Notes under the pieces: model-generated | What the model was told of the DNA's origin: nothing | What the model saw: only the letters and a program-made list of their open reading frames with translations | The model's database searches: none | Program-made: the position numbers and the translations under genes | In this document: one piece after another, positions 49,305 through 57,352 of the stretch | Numbering within the stretch: position 1 is the stretch's first letter | Layout: each line of letters starts with the position of its first letter | NCBI GenBank assembly: GCA_028689585.1 | Contig: JAQVCW010000003.1 | Location: 1 to 64,000, forward strand | Direction: 5' to 3' | Length of the DNA stretch: 64,000 nucleotides | Source of the DNA: Lachnospiraceae bacterium | GTDB lineage: Bacteria > Bacillota > Clostridia > Lachnospirales > Lachnospiraceae

Positions 49305-49989
49305 CTCCCCACACCGCCTTTAAGTATTTTGGGTTTTTCGGGTTCACTTCAATCTTACCCCGAAGGTTTCTGATATGCACCATAATCGTCTCCGTAGCAA
49401 TTGCTTTTTCATTCCAGACTCTCTCGTAAATTTCTTCTGCGGAAAATACTCTGCCCGGATTTTTCATCAGCAGTGACAAAATTTTGAATTCCAGAGGGGT
49501 AAGCGTAACTTTATCTCCATCCACACTCACCTCTACGGTATCTTCGTTCAGTTCCAGCCCGCCGATGGTATATGTCTGTTCCTGTGCCTGTTTCTGTGTG
49601 GCTCCGGCCATCTTCAGATAGCGGGAATACCTGCGCAGTTGGGAATTCACCCTGGCCAGCAGCTCCATGGGAGCAAATGGCTTTGTCACATAATCATCTG
49701 CCCCGATATTTAACCCGGTCACCTTGTCAATTTCCTCCGACTTTGCGGAAAGCATAATGACCGGAAAATCATATGTCTCCCGCAGCTTCATGGTCATAGT
49801 AATGCCATCCATCACCGGCATCATGATATCCACAATAGCCAGATGAATTTCCTCCTGATCCAGTATCTTCAGCCCTTCGGCTCCATTTAATGCCTTGAAT
49901 ACTGTGTAACCCTGATTTTTCAGGTAAATCCCCACACCATCCAGAATTTCTTTATCGTCTTCCACTACCAGTATATGATATGACTCCAT
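49279..49989 (-). CDS. OmpR/PhoB-type response regulator
   Basis: A 236-residue regulator: receiver domain (phospho-Asp in LAIVDIMMPVMDG, about residue 53; KPFAPMELLARV) and winged-helix DNA-binding domain (LTPLEFKILSLLMKNPGRVFSAEEIYERVW). The ATG at 49989 follows GGAGGATGCAGG; upstream in-frame codons have no site. It is the first gene of the pair, and its stop lies within the kinase start region. Its leader contains two 92-bp tandem repeats with three hairpins each. Confidence 0.92.
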   Translation of the reverse strand: MESYHILVVEDDKEILDGVGIYLKNQGYTVFKALNGAEGLKILDQEEIHLAIVDIMMPVMDGITMTMKLRETYDFPVIMLSAKSEEIDKVTGLNIGADDYVTKPFAPMELLARVNSQLRRYSRYLKMAGATQKQAQEQTYTIGGLELNEDTVEVSVDGDKVTLTPLEFKILSLLMKNPGRVFSAEEIYERVWNEKAIATETIMVHIRNLRGKIEVNPKNPKYLKAVWGVGYKIEKQ

Positions 49990-50022
49990 CCTGCATCCTC
50001 CTATAATCCCTTTGCAAACCTT

Positions 50023-50206
50023 AAGCAAGACTCGCGAATTTTCTTTGAAAATTTGCTCGTTACCTTATGAACTCCTGCGGAGTTTAGAGCAAAGAAATTC
50101 GCTTTGCTCTGGAAAAGCAAGACTCGCGAATTTTCTGCGAAAATTTGCTCGTTACCTTATGAACTCCTGCGGAGTTTAGAGCAAAGAAATTCGCTTTGCT
50201 CTGGAA
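50023..50206. repeat. 92-bp tandem duplication with three hairpins per unit
   Basis: Two nearly identical copies (first about 50023-50114, second 50115-50206; about two differences) each hold GCGAATTTTC/GAAAATTTGC, AACTCC/GGAGTT and AGAGCAAAG/CTTTGCTCT inverted repeats. They lie upstream of the response-regulator gene and downstream of a glycosyltransferase gene, with no coding frame. Confidence 0.9.
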
Positions 50207-50234
50207 GCAGCAGAGCTGCTTCCCATAAGGTACA

Positions 50235-51230
50235 TTATAAGAGCATTTGGTATAGGGTGGCAAGCTTTGTTCCAATTATTTTCAGATCCCGTTCTTCGGC
50301 CACTTTTCGGCCGGCACTGGTCAGGGAGGGAAGATGACCTTCCAGGATTTCCCATAATCTCTGGGTGAAGCTATGAAGATTTTTGGCTTTCCATGCCTCC
50401 TTTCCGTCCTGCAGCCAGTCATCGTAGACCGGAATGTCCCGCACCAGAATAGGGATTTCCATGGACAGTGCTTCCAGCATAACGATTCCTTCTGTCTCCT
50501 CCTGGCTGGGGAAGAAGAACAGATCGGCGCCGCCATAGGCATCCCGCAGCGCTTCCCTGTTCAGATATCCTGCAAAATGCAGATTTTCCGATGCACCTGC
50601 CATGGCTTTTTTGATGTTGGCCGGAAGAAGGCCAGGGGACATATGACCGCACCAGACAAAGCTGTACTCCGGGAACTCCTTTGCCAGGCGGACCACATCC
50701 AGAAGCCCTTTCCGCTCTATGGGCAGCCCCACACACAGAACCACCTTTTCTTCTTCCGTAAATCCGTATTTTTGGCGGAAGCGCTCCCTTTGTCCCGGCT
50801 CTTTTCGAAAATACTCCGTGTCGATTCCATTAGAGATAGAGACTACCGGCTTTTTCAGGCCATATCCCATTAACAGGCTCCTGGAATACTCTGTGGGCGT
50901 CAGGATCAGATCAGCCTGCTCGTAACAACTGCAGATCCATTTTCGAAACAGAGGCGCTGCCAGATTTGAGCCCACAAACGAATTTTTAAAATCTTCCATG
51001 GTGGAGTGTCCATGATAGACCACCCTCTTTCCGGCTTTTCCAGCCTTGACTGCCATCCGCCTGGCATCCGGCAGTACCGTATTCAAATGCACGATGTCAT
51101 AGTCATCCCTTGCATTTTCTGTAAAAGTGATGCCGCTGACCGCCAGTGCCTGTTCCTGATGCTGCAGCGCCTTCCCTACTCCGCTCTCCGCCACCAGATT
51201 TTTTCCCCCGGAATATAATAATACTTTCAT
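50235..51230 (-). CDS. GT4 glycosyltransferase, diglycosyl-diacylglycerol synthase-like
   Basis: A 331-residue GT-B enzyme. It begins MKVLLYSGGKNLVAESGVGKALQHQEQAL and contains DDYDIVHLNTVLPD and VYHGHSTMEDFKNSFVGSN, close in pattern to the enzyme that adds the second sugar to monoglucosyl-diacylglycerol in Acholeplasma (alDGS) and streptococci (CpoA). The nucleotide-sugar motif EETEGIVMLEAL (E-x7-E) is present. It acts at the inner face of the membrane. The start follows AGGAGGAGAAG. It is the third gene after an MGS-like enzyme and a TVP38 protein; stop-start gaps are about ten bases, so they form one operon. Confidence 0.85.
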   Translation of the reverse strand: MKVLLYSGGKNLVAESGVGKALQHQEQALAVSGITFTENARDDYDIVHLNTVLPDARRMAVKAGKAGKRVVYHGHSTMEDFKNSFVGSNLAAPLFRKWICSCYEQADLILTPTEYSRSLLMGYGLKKPVVSISNGIDTEYFRKEPGQRERFRQKYGFTEEEKVVLCVGLPIERKGLLDVVRLAKEFPEYSFVWCGHMSPGLLPANIKKAMAGASENLHFAGYLNREALRDAYGGADLFFFPSQEETEGIVMLEALSMEIPILVRDIPVYDDWLQDGKEAWKAKNLHSFTQRLWEILEGHLPSLTSAGRKVAEERDLKIIGTKLATLYQMLL

Positions 51231-51239
51231 CTTCTCCTC

Positions 51240-51848
51240 CTAAACCGGGAGCAGCGTCCGGGTCACGAACACCAGTCCCATGCTGTACAGTGCAATAGAT
51301 GCCGGCTTTGCCAGCAGGATAATCGCTGTAAATTTCTTCACGCTCATTTTCGTCAGGCCGGCCAGATAGCAAAGCAGATCGTCCGGTGCCACCGGAAAAA
51401 AGATTGCAGCCATGAAGCACCGGTCAAATTTCTTCCCTCCGTCCAGCCATTTGCTGTACCGCTCATAAGACCGTTCGCTGACAATGGACTGAACCAGTGG
51501 CCTTCCATACCGCTTCGCCAGCAAAAAAGCAATGACAGAGCCAATGCAGATACCGACATAATTATAAAAGAATCCCCAGCCTGCTCCAAAAAGCAGCACG
51601 CCTCCCAGACAGCTCACCCCTCCGGGCAAAATAGGAATGACCACCTGCACCGCCTGAATCAGTGTAAAGATCACCGGTGCCCAGAGACCAAAGGGCTGCA
51701 GGAACGCTTCCATTGCTTCTCTGGAGGAAAAAATGCCCAGTTTCCAGCCATAGATGATAAAACCGACCGCCGTTAAGATACCCAGAATGGTGGCCAGGTT
51801 CAGCCAGAGTGCACTTTTATTTTTTTCTTTTTTATAGTGGCTTTCCAT
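51240..51848 (-). CDS. TVP38/TMEM64 (DedA-superfamily) membrane protein
   Basis: A 202-residue protein with about six helices and the VTT/SNARE-associated domain: PILPGGVSCLGGVLLFGAGWGFFYNYVGICIGSVIAFLLAKRYG and FPVAPDDLLCYLAGLTKMSVKKF. Members of this superfamily are linked to lipid scrambling or flipping. Its place between two glycolipid glycosyltransferases, in one operon, suggests it moves glycolipid or its precursor across the membrane (inference). The start follows AGGAGTAGATCTT. Confidence 0.88.
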   Translation of the reverse strand: MESHYKKEKNKSALWLNLATILGILTAVGFIIYGWKLGIFSSREAMEAFLQPFGLWAPVIFTLIQAVQVVIPILPGGVSCLGGVLLFGAGWGFFYNYVGICIGSVIAFLLAKRYGRPLVQSIVSERSYERYSKWLDGGKKFDRCFMAAIFFPVAPDDLLCYLAGLTKMSVKKFTAIILLAKPASIALYSMGLVFVTRTLLPV

Positions 51849-51860
51849 AAGATCTACTCC

Positions 51861-53054
51861 TCACATCGTCTTTCTCATTGCCATGGTGAGCAGGGACAAG
51901 GCCGGAACCTCTTCTGCTCTCACACTGAGATATGCTTCCAGTACCCGTTTTCCAAAAATCTTCTGATCAAACTTGGCTGCCATCACCTGTGCCTGTCTGG
52001 ACATCTCATAATATGCTCCCGGATACGCCAGCTTCTCCAGCGCATCAAAAAACTCCGTTTTGTTCCGGTACTGCCAGCCGTTTCTGCCGTTTTCAATCAC
52101 TCCGTCCAGACAGGGATCCTTACGGCACACCGCCGGAATACCGCCGGCCAGCGCTTCCAGATAGGTCAGGCCCTGTGTTTCACTCTCCGAAGCACTGACG
52201 AATACTCTCCCCTTCTGATACCAACGGGCCACCTGCTCCGGTTTCACCATGCCCGCGAAGAATACCCTTTCTTCCAGTCCCAGTCTCTTTACCTGATTTT
52301 CCAGGGCTTCCCGGCAGGGGCCGTCGCCTACGATCAGCCAGCTATACTGCTGCCCTCTCGGACATGCCAGCCAGCTTACGATCTCTTCCAGATTTTTTTC
52401 CTTTGCCAGCCTTCCCACGCTCACCAGCGACGGTGCGTCCATTGCCTTGCTGCCTGCTTCCAGATGCGCCGCCGCAAACCGGTCACAGTCAATTCCGGTG
52501 GGAACCGTGAATATAGGTTTTACCACACCATAGCTCTCCAGCAGGTTTTTCACCTTTTCTGTGGGCACAATCACGCCATCCACTGACTTGAGCACCTGTC
52601 TGCTGAACCAGGCCGCCTGCTTCCTGCCAAATGCACGGCTTGGGGAAAAATAGTGGGTATAGTCTTCGTAGACCGTATGATAAGTGTGCAAAAATCTGGC
52701 TCCCGTTTTTTTTGCGATCCGCTTTGCCAGCCCGAACGTAACAAATTCACATTGGGAATGCACCACATCCGGTTTCCAATCCACCATCTCCCTGACCGTA
52801 CCCCTGCTGCTGCCGGCCAGCAGCCTTGCACCGGGATAGATGCGCCCTACCCCGAAGGATGAAAGATACCACACATTTCCTTCCTGCCGAAACGGGCAGA
52901 TGCCGTGTTTTGCTCCGTCCTTCCCTGCCTGGGCCAGAGTCAGCACCCTCACTTCATGTCCCTGTTCTTCCAACTGCTTCTTCAAATTCAAAACTGAAGT
53001 CACCACGCCATTTACCGCCGGTGAATACCAGTCTGTCGTAATCAATATTTTCAT
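51861..53054 (-). CDS. GT4 glycosyltransferase, monoglucosyl-diacylglycerol synthase-like
   Basis: A 397-residue GT-B enzyme. The opening MKILITTDWYSPAVNGVVTSVLNLKKQLEEQGHEV, with HSQCEFVTFGLAKRIAKKTG and HTYHTVYEDYTHYFSPSR, fits the 1,2-diacylglycerol 3-glucosyltransferase family (alMGS and streptococcal homologues). The UDP-sugar motif is ESETQGLTYLEAL. It would put the first glucose on diacylglycerol, giving the glycolipid that the third gene extends and that anchors lipoteichoic-type polymers. It is first in the operon and has a degraded family B hairpin 23 bases upstream of its ATG. Confidence 0.87.
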   Translation of the reverse strand: MKILITTDWYSPAVNGVVTSVLNLKKQLEEQGHEVRVLTLAQAGKDGAKHGICPFRQEGNVWYLSSFGVGRIYPGARLLAGSSRGTVREMVDWKPDVVHSQCEFVTFGLAKRIAKKTGARFLHTYHTVYEDYTHYFSPSRAFGRKQAAWFSRQVLKSVDGVIVPTEKVKNLLESYGVVKPIFTVPTGIDCDRFAAAHLEAGSKAMDAPSLVSVGRLAKEKNLEEIVSWLACPRGQQYSWLIVGDGPCREALENQVKRLGLEERVFFAGMVKPEQVARWYQKGRVFVSASESETQGLTYLEALAGGIPAVCRKDPCLDGVIENGRNGWQYRNKTEFFDALEKLAYPGAYYEMSRQAQVMAAKFDQKIFGKRVLEAYLSVRAEEVPALSLLTMAMRKTM

Positions 53055-53077
53055 AATTCTTCCCTTCTCTCTGATGA

Positions 53078-53113
53078 AGCATCAGCCCATTCTAATTTCG
53101 CTTTCAGTAAATA
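53078..53113 (-). repeat. Leader hairpin family B, degraded copy 6 (before the MGS-like gene)
   Basis: mRNA sense: TTTACTGAAAGCGAAATTAG, then AATGGGCTGATGC. Only the 3' half with ATGGGCTGATG is well kept; the 5' CAGCCCAT arm is lost. Orientation and distance to the ATG are the same as in the intact copies. Confidence 0.6.
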
Positions 53114-53274
53114 CTCTTTCTCATCTGTTCTGTAAATAGGATATCAGACAAATCGAAATTTCATTTAGCGAAGAATGAAAAAATATAACAAAGAAAATCG
53201 AAAGAATTTCGAAAGACCTTCTTTCTTTAATAGGAAAAAATGCACAAAACAAATATCTTTTTTTAACTTCCCTT

Positions 53275-53303
53275 GTGATGTTCGAAAAACTATAGTATAA
53301 TTT
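53275..53303 (+). promoter_or_regulatory. Promoter of the PRTase-like gene
   Basis: -35 TTGTGA (53275-53280), 17-bp spacer, -10 TATAAT (53298-53303), on the plus strand, 30 bases before the ATG. Confidence 0.8.
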
Positions 53304-53332
53304 TCACATAAAAGATTGAAGGAGGCAGGTTT

Positions 53333-53974
53333 ATGGAAAGCAGAATGACTAAAATATTTTCAAAAAAAGAAAGCAGCATTGCCCTTAAAATATATCAGGG
53401 GCATTTTGCCACTCCCAACTCACATATCACTCATTATTTTGATATGACTACCTTGAAAACCAGGGCATCCGAAGCAAAAGCGGTCGCAAGGGTTCTCGCC
53501 CAGCAATATTCCAATACCACCGTAGTAGATACTATCGTCTGTATAGACGGTACGGAGGTCATCGGTGCATATCTGGCAGAGGAACTGACAAATGCAGGGA
53601 TCATGTCCATGAACACCCACCAGACCATCTACATCACCACTCCGGAAACCAATGCCTCCGGACAGATTATGTTCCGGGAAAACTGCAAGATGATGATTGA
53701 TCAGAAAAATGTACTTATACTCATGGCCTCAGCCACTACCGGAAGCACGCTGAATTCAGTGCTGGAGAGCGTCCTGTATTACGGCGGCAGAGTCAGCGGC
53801 GTAGCTGCTATCTTCAGCAACATCAGTAAAATTGCCGGCATGGACATCTATTCGATCTTCAACGGCCAGGATGTGCCCGGCTACCAGAGCCACCTGCCCG
53901 GCAAATGCCCTCTGTGCGCTGCCGGTACCAAAATCGATGCCCTGGTAAATGGATATGGCTATTCCAAGCTGTAG
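53333..53974 (+). CDS. Orotate-phosphoribosyltransferase-like protein
   Basis: A 213-residue type I PRTase-fold protein. VLILMASATTGSTLNSVLESVLYYGG matches the PRPP-binding region, although the usual acidic pair (as in VDDVITTG) is replaced by MASATTG. Together with VDTIVCIDGTEVIGAYLAEEL it is often annotated as orotate phosphoribosyltransferase in Lachnospiraceae. The weak PRPP loop and a C-terminal Cys pair (GKCPLCAAGTKIDAL) suggest another role, perhaps a regulator or a metal-containing variant. It stands alone, with a clear promoter, AAGGAGG ribosome site and terminator; no pyrimidine genes are nearby. Confidence 0.75.
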   Translation: MESRMTKIFSKKESSIALKIYQGHFATPNSHITHYFDMTTLKTRASEAKAVARVLAQQYSNTTVVDTIVCIDGTEVIGAYLAEELTNAGIMSMNTHQTIYITTPETNASGQIMFRENCKMMIDQKNVLILMASATTGSTLNSVLESVLYYGGRVSGVAAIFSNISKIAGMDIYSIFNGQDVPGYQSHLPGKCPLCAAGTKIDALVNGYGYSKL

Positions 53975-53993
53975 ATTGTGAATAAAAAAATGA

Positions 53994-54035
53994 AGCGGCC
54001 GCACCATCGTTCTGCCTGGTGCGGCCGCTCTTTTT
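53994..54035. terminator. Two-way terminator between PRTase-like and NlpC/P60 genes
   Basis: AGCGGCCGCACCA and its exact complement (53994-54029), followed by CTTTTT on plus and TCATTTTTTT on minus. Both convergent genes end within 25 bases. Confidence 0.9.
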
Positions 54036-54037
54036 AT

Positions 54038-55399
54038 TTACCAGTATCTGCTGGCAGAAACCGGTGTGGAATAGTTATAGCTGGATGTAGTGATTCCAGT
54101 CTGAGCATTGCTGGCATGTACAATCTGACCGCCGCCAATGTAAATAGCTACATGACTGATACCGCCTCCGTCTGAATAAAACAGCAGATCACCCGGCTGA
54201 ATATCACTGATGGCTACTGAAGTTCCGCCGCCAGCCTGTTCTGCTGCGGTACGGGACAGCCCTATGCCGAAGTTGGCAAATACGGACTGGGTAAAACCGG
54301 AACAATCCGCCCCGTTGGTAAGGCTGGTTCCTCCCCAGACATAGGGGTTACCCACAAACTGTACTGCATAATCTGCAACCGACTGACCTGTAGATGAGGA
54401 ATCAGAAGGAGCTTCTGTTTCTTCAACCGGTGCTTCTGTTTCCTCTACCGGTGCTTCTGTCTCCTCTATCGGAGCCTCTGTCTCATAGTATTCGGTGTCC
54501 TCCTGTGTCTCTTCTACCGGAGCTTCCGTCTCATAGTATTCGGTGTCCTCCTGTGTCTCTTCCACCGGAGCTTCCGTCTCATAGTATTCGGTGTCCTCCT
54601 GTGTCTCTTCTACCGGAGCTTCTGTTTCATAGTATTCGGTGTCCTCCTGTGTTTCCTCAGCCGGAGCTTCTGTTTCGTAATTGCCCTCTGTGCTGCCCTG
54701 TGTTTCCCCGGCCGGAGCTTCTGTCTCTGTACCGCTTCCGCCGTCTGGCGAAGGATCCGTCTCTGTGTGATCCGAAGATCCGGTATCTTCTGTATAATCC
54801 GTCTCTGGCGTTTCTGTATCGGAAGCATTTCCTGCCGCCGCTGCTTCTGCTTCCCGCTGTTTAATTTCTTCCAGCGTCAGCGCAGTGGGATAATAGGTCT
54901 TTGCTTCCACATAATTTGCATTCACATATCCGTAAGTCTCACTGGTCAGAGCCACCTTCATCCAGTCACCCTCAGAGGCCACCACTTCCAGTTCTTCTGA
55001 CTTCTTTGCGATATCCAGCACATTTGCGCTCTCATCCGGACTGGTGCGCACATTCAGCTCCTCCGGATAAACCACGGCCACGTTATAAGCCACCTTGGAA
55101 GCAACTGCATCCGCCTCTTCTCCGGTCACAAAATACTCTGCCTTTACATATCCACTCGCATTGCCTGACTGTATTTTATACCAGTCTCCATCCTTTTCTA
55201 TGATTTGCGCAGATCCATTATTAAAAATCTGTGCAACCACAGAGCTGTCTGTACTGGCTTCACTCCGCACATTAATATATTCTTCACACTGTGCAAATGC
55301 CAGCTCCTGTGTACTTTCATCTGCATAGACAGTTTCCAGTCCAGCTAATGAAATACTGGCCGCCAATGCAAGTAATGCAGCATACGTCTTTCTTTTCAT
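54038..55399 (-). CDS. Secreted SH3-SH3-NlpC/P60 peptidoglycan endopeptidase with repeat linker
   Basis: A 453-residue exported cell-wall hydrolase. Residues 1-26 form a signal peptide ending VYA. Two bacterial SH3 domains follow (about 40-92 and 105-165; NVRSEASTDSSVV and LNVRTSPDESANV). An acidic Thr/Glu/Pro linker (about 190-335) contains ETQEDTEYYETEAPVE repeats. The C-terminal NlpC/P60 domain (about 340-453) has its catalytic Cys in ADCSGF (C366), His in ISHVAIY (H416) and the third polar residue H428. It should cut peptide stems of peptidoglycan outside the cell. The start follows AAGGAGGAGATGAAGG. A promoter with TATAAT-like -10 sequence is probably near 55465 but its -35 is weak. Confidence 0.92.
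   Translation of the reverse strand: MKRKTYAALLALAASISLAGLETVYADESTQELAFAQCEEYINVRSEASTDSSVVAQIFNNGSAQIIEKDGDWYKIQSGNASGYVKAEYFVTGEEADAVASKVAYNVAVVYPEELNVRTSPDESANVLDIAKKSEELEVVASEGDWMKVALTSETYGYVNANYVEAKTYYPTALTLEEIKQREAEAAAAGNASDTETPETDYTEDTGSSDHTETDPSPDGGSGTETEAPAGETQGSTEGNYETEAPAEETQEDTEYYETEAPVEETQEDTEYYETEAPVEETQEDTEYYETEAPVEETQEDTEYYETEAPIEETEAPVEETEAPVEETEAPSDSSSTGQSVADYAVQFVGNPYVWGGTSLTNGADCSGFTQSVFANFGIGLSRTAAEQAGGGTSVAISDIQPGDLLFYSDGGGISHVAIYIGGGQIVHASNAQTGITTSSYNYSTPVSASRYW
54407..54679. repeat. 48-bp tandem repeats encoding an acidic linker
   Basis: About four 48-bp units encode the 16-mer ETQEDTEYYETEAPVE, then shorter EETEAPV units. All are in frame, so copy-number changes only alter linker length between the SH3 and catalytic domains. 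Confidence 0.9.
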
Positions 55400-55556
55400 C
55401 CTTCATCTCCTCCTTATTTGTGTCTTTTCATTTGCGTATTTATTACGGCTTTGTTACGCTCTCTATAATATAAGGGGAAAATGTGACGAAATTATGTTTA
55501 AATTCTTATTTTTTAGTTCCGGCCACCCTGGATCTTCTCCATTATCTTCACATCCG

Positions 55557-56540
55557 TCACTGCTGCTGCTGCGCGGTGTCCAGCCTGCTAAATATCACAT
55601 TGAACACGAAATAACTCACCACTGCAGCGGCCGTACCTATGATATTGGAAATAACCCGTAAGAACAAGGCATCCGTAGTCGGGAACAGGATCACGGCCGC
55701 CCCCAGCGAACTGAAGGAATTGTAGATGGATTTTATAAAATAGTTCTGAATGAACATAGCCATAAATCCTGCTATCATCACAACAATCGTCTGATACTGT
55801 TCCGGAATCAGCATCACAAACAGTACATAAAAAAGTGCCGTACCCAGAATAGCCGCCGGAATCCGTACCCTGCTGCGCGCTTTCTGGTCTTCCTCAAATG
55901 GAGTGGTCAAAGACAGCACCGCCAGAGCTACCCACATTGTCCTGGGATAGTGGATGAATTCACAGATAAACAGAACCAGCGTCAGTGTAACCGCCATCCG
56001 CAGATACCACTGAGTCCGGATGGAATGAATATCCATCTCCTGAAATAAGTCTCTGACACTTCTGGAGTATTCCCTTTTTCGATTGGCAAAATAATAAATG
56101 GCGGCAATGACAAGCGATGCCAGCATCACACTCAAAAAACGCATCCCGTACGCGGAGCCGCTCACATCATAGCCCTGGCAGAAAATGTATCCCATCAGAA
56201 ACGGAACATGATTTCCCCCTGCCAGATTGTGGCTGGAGAGAACTAAAATCAGCCCGATCACCACAAAATTAACGATAATTCCAAGAAATGGATTCAGCAG
56301 GGCCGCCTTTGCTCCCGTCACCATCAAAAAGAACATCAGCACAATACACGGGGCTGCCTGCTTTGCCTGATAGCCAAGATCTCCTCTCATAAAAATGAAA
56401 AGACCGGTCAGAAGCACCACCGCAATAATATTGTTCTCCACTCCGAAAATATTCTTATAAAAAGAAATAAACAGTACGCAGAATAAAAAGACCAGAGCCT
56501 TTCCCGGCAATTCAGAACGTAACGCTTTCAACTTATCCAT
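55557..56540 (-). CDS. FUSC/aromatic-acid-exporter-like membrane protein
   Basis: A 327-residue protein with two sets of four or five helices joined by a cytosolic linker (FANRKREYSRSVRDLFQEMD). The second half, YPRTMWVALAVLSLTTPFEEDQKARSRVRIPAAILGTALFYV, is the FUSC signature with the R-x-R-x4-G-T pattern. The family exports aromatic acids or similar compounds; the substrate is unknown. The ATG at 56540 follows GAGG by six bases. It ends the ktrBA-kdpDE transcript, 114 bases after kdpE, and may be regulated with it. Confidence 0.82.
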   Translation of the reverse strand: MDKLKALRSELPGKALVFLFCVLFISFYKNIFGVENNIIAVVLLTGLFIFMRGDLGYQAKQAAPCIVLMFFLMVTGAKAALLNPFLGIIVNFVVIGLILVLSSHNLAGGNHVPFLMGYIFCQGYDVSGSAYGMRFLSVMLASLVIAAIYYFANRKREYSRSVRDLFQEMDIHSIRTQWYLRMAVTLTLVLFICEFIHYPRTMWVALAVLSLTTPFEEDQKARSRVRIPAAILGTALFYVLFVMLIPEQYQTIVVMIAGFMAMFIQNYFIKSIYNSFSSLGAAVILFPTTDALFLRVISNIIGTAAAVVSYFVFNVIFSRLDTAQQQQ

Positions 56541-56653
56541 GTTCCACCTCATATGTTTTTTTACTATGGAACAGCATACCATTTTTTCTCAGATTGTCAA
56601 ATTAACAAACTATAAACATTTCAAGAATGCCTCTGCAATCCCCCGGGGCTTTG

Positions 56654-57352
56654 TCATACCCTCACCATTCGGTAGCCAATGCCGATATGCGTCTGAATAT
56701 ACTGTATTCCGTCCGATCTTTTATCCAGTTTTTTCCGCAGTGTAGCCATAAATACTCTAAGAGAAGCCAGATCGCTCTCCATGGAGTTTCCCCAGATTTC
56801 CTTTATAATATAATTATGGGTCAGTACTTTTCCCACATTGTGAGCCAGGAGGCAGAGCAGCTTATATTCGATGGGGGTTAAATGCAGTTCTTCCGTTTCC
56901 ACAAACACAGTACCGGCCAGATAATCAATCTTCAGAGCCCCGTTTTCAAATACCGCCCCCTGATTTCCGGTTTCGGAGGACATGGAAAGCAGCCTCCGCT
57001 TGGTCACCCGCAGTCTGGCCAGCAGCTCGTCCACTGAAAACGGCTTGGTCAGATAATCATCCGCTCCGTTATCCAGCGCTTCTATCTTATCAGAATCTTC
57101 ACTTCTTGCGCTGATTACAATAATGGGAACATTGGACCACAGGCGTATTTTCCGGATGACATCCACGCCATCCATATCCGGCAGGCCAAGATCAAGCAGA
57201 ATCACATCCGGCTGATACGATGCGGCTGCCATGATGCCCTCCGTCCCGTTTTCACTTGTGCGGAATTTATAATTCTGGGTTTCCAGTGTGGTGGTAATCA
57301 GGTTTCGGATCGCATAATCATCCTCTATTACTAAAATCAAAAACTTATTCAT
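56654..57352 (-). CDS. kdpE: KdpE-type response regulator
   Basis: A 232-residue OmpR-class regulator. Receiver: VIEDDYAIRNLI, phospho-Asp in VILLDLGLPDMDG, and KPFSVDELLARLR. DNA-binding domain: LTPIEYKLLCLLAHNVGKVLTHNYIIKEIWG and THIGIGYRM, the KdpE ending. It pairs with the KdpD-type kinase; the start overlaps the kdpD stop by eight bases. No kdpFABC is present, so it should control the adjacent ktr genes. AT-rich sequence upstream of ktrB could hold its sites. Confidence 0.92.
   Translation of the reverse strand: MNKFLILVIEDDYAIRNLITTTLETQNYKFRTSENGTEGIMAAASYQPDVILLDLGLPDMDGVDVIRKIRLWSNVPIIVISARSEDSDKIEALDNGADDYLTKPFSVDELLARLRVTKRRLLSMSSETGNQGAVFENGALKIDYLAGTVFVETEELHLTPIEYKLLCLLAHNVGKVLTHNYIIKEIWGNSMESDLASLRVFMATLRKKLDKRSDGIQYIQTHIGIGYRMVRV

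Noticed and set aside
54407..54679. CRISPR-like periodicity in the NlpC/P60 gene
   Set aside because: Same reason: coding tandem repeats with no spacers.
55442..55458. CGTAAC-N5-CGTAAT upstream of the NlpC/P60 gene, resembling a WalR (YycF) box
   Set aside because: Both half sites have C in place of T, and the site lies at or after the likely transcription start, unusual for activation; too weak to claim.
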